A DNA stretch of 64,000 bases from Omphiscola glabra (Eukaryota > Mollusca > Gastropoda > Lymnaeidae), in the NCBI GenBank assembly GCA_964017045.1, contig OZ024797.1, positions 18,383,307 through 18,447,306 on the forward strand, in the 5' to 3' direction. Every line of letters starts with the position of its first letter. The first letter of the stretch is position 1. The notes under the pieces were generated by a model that saw only the letters and a program-made list of their open reading frames with translations, was not told where the DNA came from and did not search any database. The position numbers were made by a program, and so were the translations under genes. Positions 1 through 13,146 of the stretch are shown in pieces.

Positions 1-335
1 GAATGTGTTGCCATGGTGTCATTGAACAAATGGATGTGGTCTCGTGGAGTCATTGAACAAATGGATGTGGTGCCGTGGTGCCATTGGACAAATGGATGTG
101 GTGCCATTGAACAAATGGATGTGGTGCCATTGAACAAATGGATGTGGTGTCGTGGTGTCATCGAAAAAATAGATGTGGTGTCATTGAACAAATGAATGTG
201 GTGCCGTGGTGTCATTGAACAAATCGATGTGGTGCCGTAATGTCATTGAACAAAGGTATGTGGTGCCGTAGTGTCTTTGAACAAATGAATGCGGTGTCAT
301 GGTGTCATTGCAAAAAATGGATGTCGTGCCATGGT
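1..335. repeat. Minisatellite GTCATTGAACAAATGGATGT
   Basis: Variable units of roughly 18-33 bp built from TGGTGCC and ATTGAACAAATGGATG. It continues off the left edge. Confidence 0.9.
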
Positions 336-1067
336 GGTATATTTTTAGAGAACGTCTTTTTCTCTTTTGATGTACACATTTATAATAAAAACTGAGCTCT
401 GTCGCTGTTATATTAAGTTATAGATTTAGTCGACACGTTACGGTTTAGACAGTGATTATTTTTATCTCAATTTTCACATAATCCATACGAAGAAATAAAT
501 GTTTTACAGTAATAAGATATATATAGGTGTGTGTATACATATATATATATATATACGTATACATTGAATAGGATCACATAAATCAGAATTCCTATAATAA
601 CTCCATAACATCACCTCCTTTCACTTCAGAATCGTATGCACCAAATCCTAATCCTAATCCATAATCATCAATCTCCTGTCATGGCTGTTTACCTCTCCAA
701 AACTGTTGCTCTCACGTGACCCAATCAAACACTCTGATTGGGCAGTTTTTTAAATTCCCAATTCTCTTTGTAACATGCACGTCATTAACTATCTCAGTTG
801 TCTCCCGTTGGTGGTTCGCGCATTCACGATGATATATGTGAAGATCTTGTGAGCTTAATTCGGTAATAAAATCATCTAGATCTGTTCAACGATTTCATTT
901 TAATGTTATTTTAAAGACCCTGTTTTAGCTTTACGTCGGTATCACGCCCCTCATCCCATGTGCTGCTTGTTTGAACGCCCTGTGCATCAAATGGAAACCA
1001 CATGCTGAATCTCTCTAGCGCTTTATTATTTCCCTCTATCTCTGTCTTTCTTTATTTCTCTCTCTCT
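336..1067. other. No gene seen
   Basis: AT-rich noncoding sequence with a short TA run near 540-555. Confidence 0.6.
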
Positions 1068-1305
<238 letters not shown>

Positions 1306-2519
1306 GCTTTCTAATACTATATAAGAATGAGCTATGGGGACATAACGCTTAAAACCCGAAAATATTTTGATACGTTCGAACTCTTAAAAACAAACATAGT
1401 TATTTTCTATTATTTTACGGAAATCGAATAAATTTACATGGGCAAAAAATATTATATTTCCGCTTTTATTTTAGCAAAAGTTTAAGTATTATTATAAATT
1501 ACAAATACATATAAAGAAACAACTAAGGAACCATCTTAAGCAATTTATATGCGTTTAAAAGTTATGAAAAAAAAATTAAATAGAAAAAATATTATCAAAG
1601 AAATACACAGTAATCACATTTATCGGGAAAACCTAAACATCAGTTGTTGTTAGTGCGTTCTTTAGCGCGTTGTCAATAAGGCGAAATAAAATTAAAATTA
1701 ATTAGTTCTAAATAATCACGCAAATGACGTCATAGTGCGTATTGCCTATTTAGCCAAAGCTAAAAGTTATCTGATTTAATAAAAGAGCATGACAAAACTG
1801 ATGATGTACATTCCCCTTCTTATAAGTAAAATTAATTGATAGCATTGATTACTTTTTAAATTGCTAAACTTAAATACTAATTTAGCATTTTATTTTTAAC
1901 ATTTAATAAGTTTGTACTTTTTATTCATTCCAAAAATAAACTTTTATGAAATTTATAAAAAAGTAAAAACTCTACATTTGAAAATAATTTTAATAAGAAT
2001 ATGCCTTTTAACTAAATTGGTGTAGCAAAACTAAATAGCCAAATAGCATTTTTAATGCACTTATCACTGATCTAGATAAGAAATAAGCATATTAAATGCA
2101 AAAAAAAAAAATCTTCTGCGTAAGTAAGGGGGCTACAATCCAGTGAATGATTTATTTATTTATTTTTAAACTCGATGTAGCCCACTATACACTATACATT
2201 CATTTTGCCCAGTGCAGCACAAGATAAGTCTCAGAATAAATTTGATCAATAATTAACCTTCTTCGATACATTTAAATCGATGGTAGGAAATTGAGTTTAT
2301 GCATTTTTACTTGGATGACAATATCTTTCAATCCAATGACATTTCAGTTGTTAAAAAAATGAAGCTATATTCTCATTTTACATATGAACATATGTTAACC
2401 AATTAAGAAAATCAATGACTTTAACAAAACATAAAAATATTTTCATAATTATCCCCAGGGATATCAAAACCCAATCACTTTACACGAGTGAAAATTTAAT
2501 TTTAAAAATAGAGATTTTA
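1306..2519. other. AT-rich, no gene seen
   Basis: Very AT-rich with no ORF, splice pair or repeat I can support. Confidence 0.6.
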
Positions 2520-3260
2520 TTAGATAGAAAGACAGACAGACAGACAGGCAGACAAATACACAGATAGATGATAGATAGATAGAGATGTAGATAAAAGATA
2601 GCGAGACGGATGGATGGATGGATGGATGAAAGGATGGATGGATGGATAGATAGGTAGGTAGAAAGGCAGGAAGGTTGGTAGGTAGGTAAGTAGGTAGATC
2701 GATATGTAGGTAGTGAGATTGGTAGATAGAGAGGTAGATAGATACAGACCTGTTTACTCTTACGATTTTGGCGTACAATGTACGATTTTGATGTGTATAC
2801 ATTATATATACTGAGTGTTTTTTTACTTTTAAGATAATGTATTGAACGATTTTTGTGATGAAATTGTACGATTTTAAGATTTTGAGGGTAAACAGGTCTG
2901 TAGATAGTAGCTGCATTGGTAGATAGTTAGGTAGATAGGTAGGTAGGTAGGTAGGTAGGTTGGCAGGTAGGTAGGTAGACAGAGAGACAGAGACTGACAG
3001 TGAGACAGACTGAGAGACAGCTTGAGAGACAAACATAGAGACAGAGAGACAGACAGCTATATTGACCAGCAGAGAAACAGAGAGACAGACAGAGAGAAAG
3101 AGAGACAGACATAGAGAAAGAGAGATAGACAGAGAGACAGACAGAGCGACAGAGAGACAGACAGAGAGACAGACAGAGAGACAGACAGAGAGACAGACAG
3201 ATAGGGAGACAGATAGGGAGACAGACAGAATGGCAGAGAGACAGACAGTCAGACAGATCA
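2520..3260. repeat. GATA/GACA/GGTA compound microsatellite
   Basis: Tetranucleotide-derived array, interrupted by the MITE at 2,745-2,900. The right half is AGAC/AGAG-rich. Long ORFs here are low-complexity artefacts. Confidence 0.95.
2745..2900. mobile_element. CAGACCTG MITE copy 1
   Basis: 156 bp with inverted ends CAGACCTGTTTAC, flanked by a perfect 6-bp duplication TAGATA (2739-2744 and 2901-2906). It is inserted inside a GATA/GACA microsatellite. Subterminal motif GTACGATTTT recurs. It has no coding capacity. Confidence 0.85.
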
Positions 3261-3315
3261 TCCTTGAATAATTGCAAAAAAAGTATCTTAATTCGGTAAA
3301 CTATATCTATACATA

Positions 3316-3650
3316 TATAAGTATATCCCATATGTGCTTCTATACCATCAATCCAAAGTGATGAAAATTGTGTGAATTGTAAAAAAATGCAAATGTTTCT
3401 GAATTATTACACATATTTTACAATATTCCGTTTTGGGACCGGGGACCTAAATTCTTTTTTTCCCCCTCTTATGAGCTAAATATAATTTTCGTATGCGTTC
3501 CTATACCATTCATCCGATTGCGATACAACTTTGGTAAGTTGTTGTGCACAGAAATGGTTTCTGAATTAGCTTATCCATTTTGAAATGTTCCTTTTCGGGC
3601 CGGAGCCCCAAATTATTTTTTTTTCTTATATGAGCTATATACAAATATAA
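3316..3650. repeat. Imperfect ~165-bp tandem duplication
   Basis: Two diverged units share TATACCAT..ATCC, TTTCTGAATTA, TTCCGTTTTGGGACCGG or its variant, and ATGAGCTA. No coding signal. Confidence 0.6.
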
Positions 3651-4145
3651 TTTCAATCAGTGCTATTGCATGGGTGGCTAGAAATCAATCAAATACAAGT
3701 GGGTGGATCAATCGCTACAAGTGTGTGGACTAAATTTTGAAAATACACGCTTCTCACGTGGGCAGCTATATGTTGCCTGCTCACGCGTTGAAAAAAAACT
3801 TCTAATTTATTTGTCTACACAGCAGACGGAAAAAGCAGTAAATATTTTCTATTTAAAAATTACTTTAAAACTTATTTAAAACACAAACACTTTTTTCATT
3901 GAGTGGCATGCAACGCATGCCGGGTTCTCGCTAGTAATATATATGACAGTTGTGTAAGTAGTGAATATAAGTAAAGCCTTATAATAATAATAACAGTTTC
4001 AGTTATGTAACTCACAGTAAATAAAATCATGATTATAAAAATGTCTTGACCGATGAACCGTTCCTTACTGTAGTTTCAAACTGTTTTTAAAAAGACAACC
4101 ACAACCACGCTCTGTAGAAATTGTCGCTGCTCGAGACTCTTAAAC
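3651..4145. other. No gene seen
   Basis: Contains GTGGGTGGATC-type short repeats and GCATGCAACGCATGC, a small hairpin at about 3,907; possibly a transposon end. Confidence 0.4.
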
Positions 4146-4680
4146 CCGCCCCCCTCCAAATCTATTTCCCTGCCTCTCCCATCCCTTCCCCCCCCCCTAA
4201 AAAAATCCCTTTCACTGCCCCCTCCCATTTCCTCGCATGCCACATCCCTTTACCCCCTCCCTTTCTCTGCCTCCCACTCCCTTTCTCTGGCTTCCCAACT
4301 CCCTTTCCCTGCCCCCATTCCCTGCCCCCATTCCCTGCCTCGCCCAACTCGTTTTCCCTGCCTCCCCTCCCTTTCCCTGCCTCTCCCGCTCCCTTTCCCC
4401 GATTCCCCAACTCCGTTTCCTTGCCCCAACTCCCTTTCCTTGCCCCCCACTCCCTTTCCTTGCCCCCCACTCCCTTTCCTTGCCCCCCACTCCCTTTCCT
4501 TGCCCCCACTCCCTTTCCTGGCCCCCCACTCCCTTTCCACTTTCCCCGCTCCCTTTCCCCGCCTCACTTCACTCCCTTTCATTGCCTCCCCCACTCCCTT
4601 TCCCTGCCTCTCCCGATCCCTTTCCCCGACTCCCTCGACTCCCTTTCATTGCTTCCCCCACTCCCTGTCTCTCCCGCCTG
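4146..4680. repeat. Pyrimidine-rich minisatellite
   Basis: Units around CCCACTCCCTTTCCTTGCC. A strong C/T strand bias makes open frames on both strands; none looks like a gene. Confidence 0.93.
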
Positions 4681-7254
4681 GGACAATCTCTTATGGTACC
4701 ACGTACGTTTCCCCGGCTCGACCATCTCATCACCGAATGAAAGAAAGGACTTGCATCTCTGAGCGGCCTCTCAAAGATTAAGTCTTCCGGCTTTCTTACT
4801 CCCAGAAAGAAGGATGGAGAGGGGAACAAAATTGATTTTTAAAATAGAAAATATGGTTTCCCCATGGTGCGAGAAGAAATGTTTAGCCGTTCACACGCAC
4901 CAACCTATGCTCACATTAGTTATTTCTATATAAGTTGCGTGTTTTGTCTGTCTGTCTGGATCCGATGGAGACTATTTTTAAAGACACGTTTAACAGAGTT
5001 TTTTTTTTCATCTGTGTCCATCACATCTTTCGGCATGGATTTATTCTGTGAGATTCTTGTCTGTGACACGTCCAGTTATTATTTTATTTTTTTCCGTGAC
5101 ACTTCACAACCTTGCTGTATCTTTTTTGTGATGGCGAAACAAACAAAAAAAACAAACTAGAAAAAAAAAAGTACGCACACAATTCTGATGGCTAAAGTAT
5201 GAACAACCCAAAATAGTAGACATGTCGGTAACATCCCGGTAGATGTCTACAAATTGAGAATCTTCGGAAACGTTTTTTCTGATCGTCACAATAAGATTTT
5301 TTTTGGACATGGAAAAACATCACTCTTATTTTTCTTTAAAGATGCTTACTTTTTTTTCATCGACATCGTGTCTTTTTTTTTTTCCTGTTCGTTTGTTTTT
5401 TTTATTTTTATTTTATTTTTGTGTGTTTTTGTTTTACGATTACGAAAATTCATTACGAATTTTTTTTTTTTTTCATTTGCACGCGAGGAACCGACATTCA
5501 AGCGCTCAAGGAATCCGGATTAGCGTTATCGATTTAAACCCTGCGTCATGTTCCCTTGTTTCATCCTCGACAAGTGTGAATGGGTGGGGGAAAGTCAGCT
5601 TCATCTCATGTACACCAACAGAATATTTGCATTTCAGATTTGTAATGTCATTTTTGTTGTTTTTGCTTTTTATTAAGCCGTTCATATCAAAGACGGTGAT
5701 AGATTCAATCAGATGACTGCCATTAGACCCTAGCCCAGATGTTAGATTCAATCAGATGACTGCCTTGAGACCCTAGCCCAGATGTTAGATTCAAACAGAT
5801 GACAGCCATTTGGCACTAACTTGCTCAGGTGTTTAAGACGTTCATATCTTTAAATTCCCCTCTTTGTGGTGATTCCCGAAAACTTTTTGTCCAATATTTT
5901 ACTAGTACGTTAATTTAGTAATAGTACGTTAATTTAGTAAATGGATAAAAGAAAAATTTTTCAAAATTATATTTAAAAATATAATAGAAATAATCCACCC
6001 CAAACAATGGCTGCGACAAGTCGTGAACTTCCCTTCTATGCTATATAATAATCTGCGATTGTGGTGGCCGAATGGTCTAATTTTCAACAGCGACCCTTTG
6101 GAAGGCAACTCATCTAAGACAAACGGAACTAAAACCCGGCGATGAAGTCCCATGTGGCGGTATGACATTGATACAACTCCTGTGATGTAGAGCGCATAAA
6201 GAGCACACTGCTGGTCATCTACTGCATCCTGGTGTATTTCCAGTCGTCCTGACTAACTCTTGCCATTGGGCGAGGGAGTGAGTCTGGCGAATTGAGCAAC
6301 TCTCCCTCACTTGAAACTGCTTCAAGTCAAAAATTTCCTTGGTCATCTTCGCGCGTGAAGGGCGAACAATATATATAGAAATGGTAATTATTGATAGCTT
6401 CTGGGAAATGTATTCTTCGTGCCCATTGAACACAACCTTACAGCCATATAAATGAATTATTATTTGTGATAAGAATTATGTATATGGATGGTAGTAACCT
6501 GTGTTCTTTTCCTGATTGAATATGTTTTATCACTGAAGTGGTGCTTCAACTGTGGCTAGTCTTTCGGAAGTCTTCCTGACACCCGGACATAATGCCCTTT
6601 CCCTGACAACGGGGCATTAGGACGCCCCCTGACAACGGGACAATTGAACGTCTCCATGTTGACAACGTGACGCTAGAGGGTTCCTCCAACACGTGGGACA
6701 TTACGATCTCATTATGGGACAAGTTCCATTACTACTTGCTCTTATGTGCCAGTGGATTTTTAACTTATCATTTTATAATATGTAGAGTCCATTTGTAGAC
6801 TTACGTAGACATTTTAATGTGAAGAGTGTATGTGTTGACTAATTTAAATCAATACATCCTCACCATCTCGAAATTAACCAACCTCAGTTAACTATGAGAG
6901 TTCCCCACCACCACTCACCACGAGATGACCACTCAGCACACGTTATTGCCACCACTCATTATTCTTTGCATGACTCGAGATAAACGACTCATCGTCTAAA
7001 ACGGCGTTTCCCAATGTAGAGTCCACGCCCCACAGGGGGGTAATTTGATTGTTTGGGGGGGGGGGGGGCTTTTGAAAATGAGCTGTCTAGAATTTGAAAA
7101 CCAACTGTCGACTATGATTTAACTTGCATTTTGCAGAAAGAGCAACATTAAAGTCTCTATTTACTACTCATACTGCAACTGTCAATCGTACTCTTGAGGC
7201 TAGTTATGAAATATACTTACCTCGTCGCAAAATCTGGGGAAAATCACACTATAA
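4681..7254. other. No gene seen
   Basis: Poly-T-rich stretch 5,290-5,475. Short repeated GACAACG motifs at 6,600-6,680. A G13 run precedes the MITE at 7,255. No convincing exon. Confidence 0.5.
5701..5813. repeat. 43-bp tandem repeat, 2.6 copies
   Basis: Unit begins AGATTCAATCAGATGACTGC and contains ACCCTAGCCCAGATGTT. Confidence 0.9.
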
Positions 7255-7409
7255 CAGACCTGTTTACCCTCAAAATCTTAAAATCGTACAATTTCATCAC
7301 AAAATCGTTCAATACATTATCTTAATAGTAAAAAAACACTCAGTATATATAATGTATACACATCAAAATCGTACATTGTACGCCAAAATCGTAAGAGTAA
7401 ACAGGTCTG
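7255..7409. mobile_element. CAGACCTG MITE copy 2
   Basis: 155 bp, reverse orientation relative to copy 1. Flanks are CTATAA and CTATAG (5 of 6 match). Confidence 0.85.
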
Positions 7410-7782
7410 CTATAGGAGAGAATTTAATCAAACCATCAATATCAGCATTTCTTAAAACGGTTCTGGAAAAAGATGACAAAGACGTGAAAGCTATGCCACT
7501 CACTAACAATACTGTTAGCAGCTGAATAAAGAAGGTAATAATGGGGGAGACTGCAATCAGGTTAGCACAATAGGAAATTAGTAAAACACATTAAGGTTAA
7601 ACCTGATACAAGGAACGCAACAAAACAACGAACGTGTCGGCAGGAAGCCTTCATCAGCGAATAAACAGAAAAACGAATAAAATAAAAATGTATCAAAAAA
7701 TATAATGAAGCACGTAGCTCAGAAGTAGTATCCAAGAGGGCAGCAAAAGATTAGATTGCACTAATGAAGGCAGTGAGACCTC

Positions 7783-7862
7783 TCGAACATCGAACATCGG
7801 AGCGCCGTGAGCATGCTATCATAGCATGGAATGAGCGCTATATAAGTACTCCAATCAAGCTA
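7783..7862 (+). mobile_element. SINE/LINE tail with GCGCTATATAA
   Basis: GTGAGCATGCT..ATAGCATGG followed by GAGCGCTATATAAGTACTC. A related copy lies at 17,070-17,152. GCGCTATATAA-type 3' tails are common in invertebrate and fish SINEs. Confidence 0.45.
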
Positions 7863-8666
7863 TAAAGAACAAACTACAGACTGAGACTGTTACCTTGAAG
7901 TAAGATGGCTTTCAAAAGGGAATCGCTTGAAAAGATTTATGGAACTATTTAACATTCTTGCGATTTTGTAAAGCGACAAACCTGATATGAATATCTGTTA
8001 ACGGTTGATATTAAAGCATTTGTGAGTTATTTAGCCGATATCTTTGAAAAATAAATATATTACATAACCAACTTCAAGCAACAAATAAAACTGTTGTCGA
8101 TGCAAAAGCGGAGATTTTTAGTTTCATATTACCTCTGTTGAATTATGTCTGAAAAATATTTACAACAAAAATTTAGAAAAGTTTCGTTGGCTCCAAAGTG
8201 ACTGATACCGCTATACGTGATATTGTCGATCACTGTCGGGCATAGCGCTGACACTGCCGGGCATAGCACTAATACTGCCGGGCATAACGCTGACACTGCT
8301 ACAATTAGGAAAATAATGTGTCGATGGAAATTAAGATAGGATTTTTTTTATTGAAAAATATATCTATGAAACTGGTGCGTACAGAGTGGTGAGAACTTGT
8401 GTTTGGCATTATTATTTTGTAACAATTTGATGCCACTGACATATCACCCACATCATCCCCCACCACCGAGAGACGTGATGCGGGCGTTGGCGGTTGGGGT
8501 GTTGTTGTTTTCTTTCTTGGGTCTGTTCGTGTCACTTTCTGAGGGCAATGACGACTATTCGTCAACAGCCTGTTGGTCATCCTGTTGGTCAGCCCGGTAG
8601 CTAAGGATTTCGCGAGCACCGTCTAGAAATTGTCCCATTTCTCGACTATCAGCCTCAAACTAGTAA
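7863..8666. other. No gene seen
   Basis: A small CTGCCGGGCATAGC repeat at about 8,240-8,300. Otherwise unique noncoding. Confidence 0.5.
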
Positions 8667-8834
8667 CCAGGGTAAAGATCCTGGTACTCACCAGGGTAAA
8701 GATCCTGGTACTCACCAGGGTAAAGATCCTGGTACTCACCAGGGTAAAGATCCTGGTGCTCACCAGGGTAAAGATCCTGGTACTCACCAGGGTAAAGATC
8801 CTGGTACTCACCAGGGTAAAGATCCTGGTACTCA
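8667..8834. repeat. 24-bp palindromic minisatellite, 7 copies
   Basis: Exactly 7 units of CCAGGGTAAAGATCCTGG plus TACTCA. Each unit has an internal inverted repeat CCAGG/CCTGG. Confidence 0.97.
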
Positions 8835-11184
8835 TTTACAGTAGGAGACATTCCCATGATTATAGTCGGCTGATTTAACCAGGAAGCACGCCCACCCACA
8901 GGTTATATTTTACTGTCTGTTACGTCCCTTCTGTTGACATATCGTAACCATGCAATATAGCTGGGCACAACGATGAGCATCTGCTCGTGATTAAAACAAA
9001 GAAACTCCTGTAATTGTTTTAATGAGTTGTCTCCCAGGGCGGATAATGCACACAAAAAAAAGGGGGGGGGTGTAGTCGAGCGTAAAGAATCTGTCGACCT
9101 TTCATGTAAAAAATAAAACATAACTTTGGAAAATAATAAAAAGAAAAGCTATTAAAAAATTAATTCAATTCAAACTTCAACGATCTGAGAAATGTCCAAC
9201 TCATTAATTGTCTGGTTCGTTCTGCTTCTCTTATTTCTTCTAGAGCTTCGGTTACAAAAATTATTTCCCTTGTTCTCATTGTTGCTTATGTTAGCAAAAT
9301 AATATTAACAGTTTTCTCCCCTAACCGTTATCTGCTTCTTTAAACATTGAAAGTGGCAGAGGATAGGGATGATTAATCTTGACAATCCATTCTTCTATCA
9401 TATTAACATCCATAATCAAGACAATCAATTCTTCTATCAAATTAACATACTAAATCAATACAATAAATTCTTCTATCTTTTTAACATCCATTAATCAAGA
9501 CAATCCATTATTACGGACCGTTATAGATGGAGAATTTAATCTCTTAATTTTAGTCTATGGCTCGTTCAGAAACAGTCCATAATAAAGAACGATACCAACG
9601 TTTAAAAATAATACCAAATACGACAATCAAGGCCAGAGCTAATTACAATTAATAACCTTTTAATTTGTGAACTTCAATTAAATAATAACAGCAAGTGAAA
9701 TATGATTGAAATTATAAACTTACAGATTTGCTGGTACCGGTACTGTATATCAAAATACAATGAGCACAAAATTGTACGAGGAAATAAGAATCTCTACACA
9801 CAACAAAGTATAATGACACATAGCATGCCTCGTAATCAAGGAAAGGAAAATCTCTCCCTCTCTATCGGTCAGCCCTTTTTATAGGCAGTTTCAGATGATC
9901 ATTCTGGAAATGGAACACACAGTCTTACTGCTTCCCACATTTTCTAGATTGTTCTATCATGTTCCACAGAAACGGATGATAGTAAACAAAAGTATCATCA
10001 AAGGGATATTTTTTCTAGCCGCCCCAACATAGGACCAACTTGAAAGAGGTCATGCACGTGGAAGGCGGGCAAAGCGTCTTAAAATACGTCATCCCTTATA
10101 ACACCATTAATCAAGACAATCCATTAATCAAGACAATCCATTAATCGAGACAATCCATTCTTCTACCATATTCAGTCGTGAATTCACCCTCCTTTCCGCC
10201 TTCTTGTCTTCTCCAAAAATACACCAGAATTAATTCATTCTCTTCTTCCCCATACTTTGGGCATTGTTGGATCAAGACATTTAGGTCTACCTTTAATAAG
10301 AATTATTAGACTTTCATTGTAACAGTCCCTGTGATAGCTGATATCACGATATAAATTATATATATTATATATATAAATATTATATACACACACGCATAGG
10401 AAAACGGACACACACACACACTAAAACATTATAGTACTTTACCAATATCTTATGGGCTCTAGGCTAACACAATGTAGAATATTGATCAAGGCTTAGAAAG
10501 TCCCCATATTGTACTTATTCATATTCGATAACTTCACTCATTAAACCCTTAAACCCCCCCCCCCTTTTTCCCCACTTTTTTTCCCACGACACACACACGC
10601 ACTGTTAAGAGCCTCGGAAAATAAATGAGGTCAAACGAATCCCTTTCCGCGGCTTTGGCCTGGCCCCGGGGGGCATGTGCCCAAACCAATCGCTCTCACG
10701 CAGGCTGTTTTTTGATGACACCTGTTGTAGCATGGTATATGCCACTGCAGCTTTTGTACCGGTACTGTTTGTATTGAGAACGTTTAACTCACAAATCACT
10801 GATTCCAGAGCTCTGTCATTTGGATCTTATTGAGTTCGCTTGACTCCGGGAGTCATAGTTTTTTTGTTGTTTTTTTTTGCTCACGTGAGAATTGTGTGTG
10901 CTTTTTTTTAAATTCAGTTAGGAACATATAACATATTAAGTCGTGTGTCTCAAATAATTCACATACCGAAACAATGGATGAATTCAAATAATGAGTCGTT
11001 TTTCTCAATCATTTGGGTTCACGTACTGGGCTAAGTACGGGTCGTCTGAATCCTCATCCTATTGAAAATAAATGCTAGTCTGTCAGTGGAAGTAAACAAG
11101 ATAAATTAATTTAAAGTCGTGGGTGGTGAAGAAAGGAAAAAAAGGGATGGGGGTGATAGAAGGAAACGAATCGATTTAATTTCA
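8835..11184. other. No gene seen
   Basis: Scattered ATCAAGACAATCCATTAATC repeats at 9,380-9,510 and 10,110-10,160. Short mononucleotide runs. No coding signal. Confidence 0.5.
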
Positions 11185-11395
11185 TGTTATTGTATTTATA
11201 ATCCTGTTGTTGTGTTTATAATCCTGTTTTTGTATTTATAATCCTGTTGTTGTATTTATAATCCTGTTGTTGTGTTTATACTCCTGTTGTTGTATTTATA
11301 ATCGTGTTATTGTATTTATAATCGTGTTATTGTATTTATAATCCTGTTGTTGTATTTATAATCCTGTTGTTGTATTTATAATCCTGTTTACATAT
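11185..11395. repeat. 20-bp minisatellite
   Basis: About 10 copies of TGTATTTATAATCCTGTTGT. Confidence 0.95.
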
Positions 11396-12020
11396 TTAGA
11401 CATGAGATATTTGTCAAAGTGCCATTATTATTTAGACCTTAAGGAGGTGATGTTGGTGTTTTCTTCCCTGTACAACAATGCCTACAATGACAATCCCCCC
11501 ACTGACAAGATGACAGCTTCTGGGTCACCGGGTCACATCTTGAGAGCGGTTCTCGCGGAAGTCAACGGCTTTTTCAATTAGAAATACACCTGGACGAGAT
11601 GTCAAAGGACATTTCGCGACAGTTGATGACACTCGACGACGAGACACCTCATGGCATGCCGAGACATTTCACAGCACGCCGTGTGTAGCGAGCAGTTTGT
11701 TCTGCTGTTTACATTCTAGGATTATGGCAGTGTTGTGTGTTGCTGTGTAATCCCGTGTGTCTGTCGGCGATTAAAGTGAAGCACAAGTGTTATACTTGGT
11801 TTTAAAAGATTTTTTTAAAGTATAAATCTTTCTGTGTATTTGTTGAGGGCTACAACGCAGTGTTAATTGTTCGAATTCAACAAAAAAGCTGTTCAACTTT
11901 AACCGTGTTTAACCCGACTGCGCGCTGTCATCGTTTCTCCTAACTGCGATACACAGAACCAGCTGTGTAGGGCGGTGGTCAAAAGTCTTGTTCAGTGGTT
12001 GGTGACTTACGCCAATCGTC
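11396..12020. other. GC-balanced stretch, weak small ORF
   Basis: An open frame of 43 codons from ATG 11450 to TAG 11581 (starting MLVFSSLYNNAYNDN) lies in less AT-rich DNA. No homology is recognised and there is no splice support; it might be part of a 5' UTR. Confidence 0.2.
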
Positions 12021-12252
12021 TCTACTCCAAAGAACGTATTGTTTTGTTGGTGTTGTCATTAATCCCCTAAAATTATAATCACTACTCCCAGAAATGTATT
12101 ATATTGTTGGTGTTGTCATTAATCCCCTAAAATTATAATCTCTACTCCCAGATGTGTATTGTTTTGTTGGTGTTGTCATTAATCCTCTAAAATTATAATC
12201 TCTACTCCCAGAAATTTATTATATTGTTGGTGTTGTCATTAATCCCCTAACA
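12021..12252. repeat. 60-bp tandem repeat, ~4 copies
   Basis: Exact 60-bp spacing; the unit contains TTGTTGGTGTTGTCATTAAT and CCTAAAATTATAATC. Confidence 0.95.
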
Positions 12253-12947
12253 TTCTAAACAAGTCACTGGATTGAGGCTGATATGTTATGAATATCTGCG
12301 TCTGATTGGAAACTCGTGGATGAGTGGCAATCGATTTCTCTGGTCTGCCCGATATTCCTACCCCCGCCCCCACCCCACCGTGTGCAATATGTCCTCAATC
12401 CCTGGTGTTCGTTTAACTGGGATATCATATGTTGACATTAACTGGGATTTCATATGTTGACATGTCCGTGGAAGGATAATTATTGGACATCATCATCCTC
12501 TTGAAGCGGTCTTAAGTTCTGGCGGTGCTTTGATTTAATTTCTTAAAACAGATTTAGAAACCCCGACTCCTATTTGACTAGGTCAATATGACGCTGTCAA
12601 GTCGAATGGTGATTGTTGGCGGTCAACACTTGTCGTTTCAATAAATTGTGTCAGCCTCGTTTTGGGTGCAAAGAAATTGCGGTCAATGGCCGATGAAGAA
12701 AATGTCGATAATGGTTTTGTTGTTATTCTATAATTCACGAGCGTTGTTTTTTTAATTGCCAGCAACAACAACAACAAAAGACAAACCCGAGTCGGACATT
12801 TGAAGGTTTCAATCTATTTACCATTCCTTCTAGCATCGCTTACCAGGGAATGTCAGCTTAAAATTTCCTTTCTGTCACTGTCCGGTGTGATAACAGCTCC
12901 ACTGGTCTTGTGAATGCTGCTAAAGAGTTCACTGCTATAGTCTAATG

Positions 12948-13146
12948 CAGTGGTTCTCAACCATCCTAATGCCGCGACCCTTTAGTACGGTTCCTCGCGT
13001 TGTGGCGACCCCCAACTAAAAATTTATTTTCGTTGCTACTTCATAACTTTAGAGTATATGAGTTTCCCGATGTTCTTAGGCGACTACCCGGGGAAAGGGT
13101 CGTTGGACCCCCAAATTGGTCGCGACCCACAGGTTGAGAACCGCTG
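12948..13146. mobile_element. SPIN-like nonautonomous hAT
   Basis: About 199 bp. The right end reads TCGCGACCCACAGGTTGAGA then ACCGCTG; the left starts CAGTGGTTCTCAACC. These are hAT-type ends closely resembling the SPIN family as I remember it. Flanks GTCTAATG and GTCTAAAT suggest a degraded 8-bp duplication. Confidence 0.75.

Noticed and set aside
2464..3331. 265- and 134-codon frames on the minus strand
   Set aside because: Low-complexity Leu/Ser/Cys/Val translation of tetranucleotide repeats plus a MITE.
4121..4829. Pro/Ser-rich frames
   Set aside because: Pyrimidine-rich minisatellite.
6055..6150. tRNA-like A box (GTGGCCGAATGG)
   Set aside because: No B box at the right distance and no cloverleaf; at best a degraded SINE head.
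11450..11581. 43-codon small ORF
   Set aside because: No homology, splice or conservation evidence visible; listed only as a weak note.
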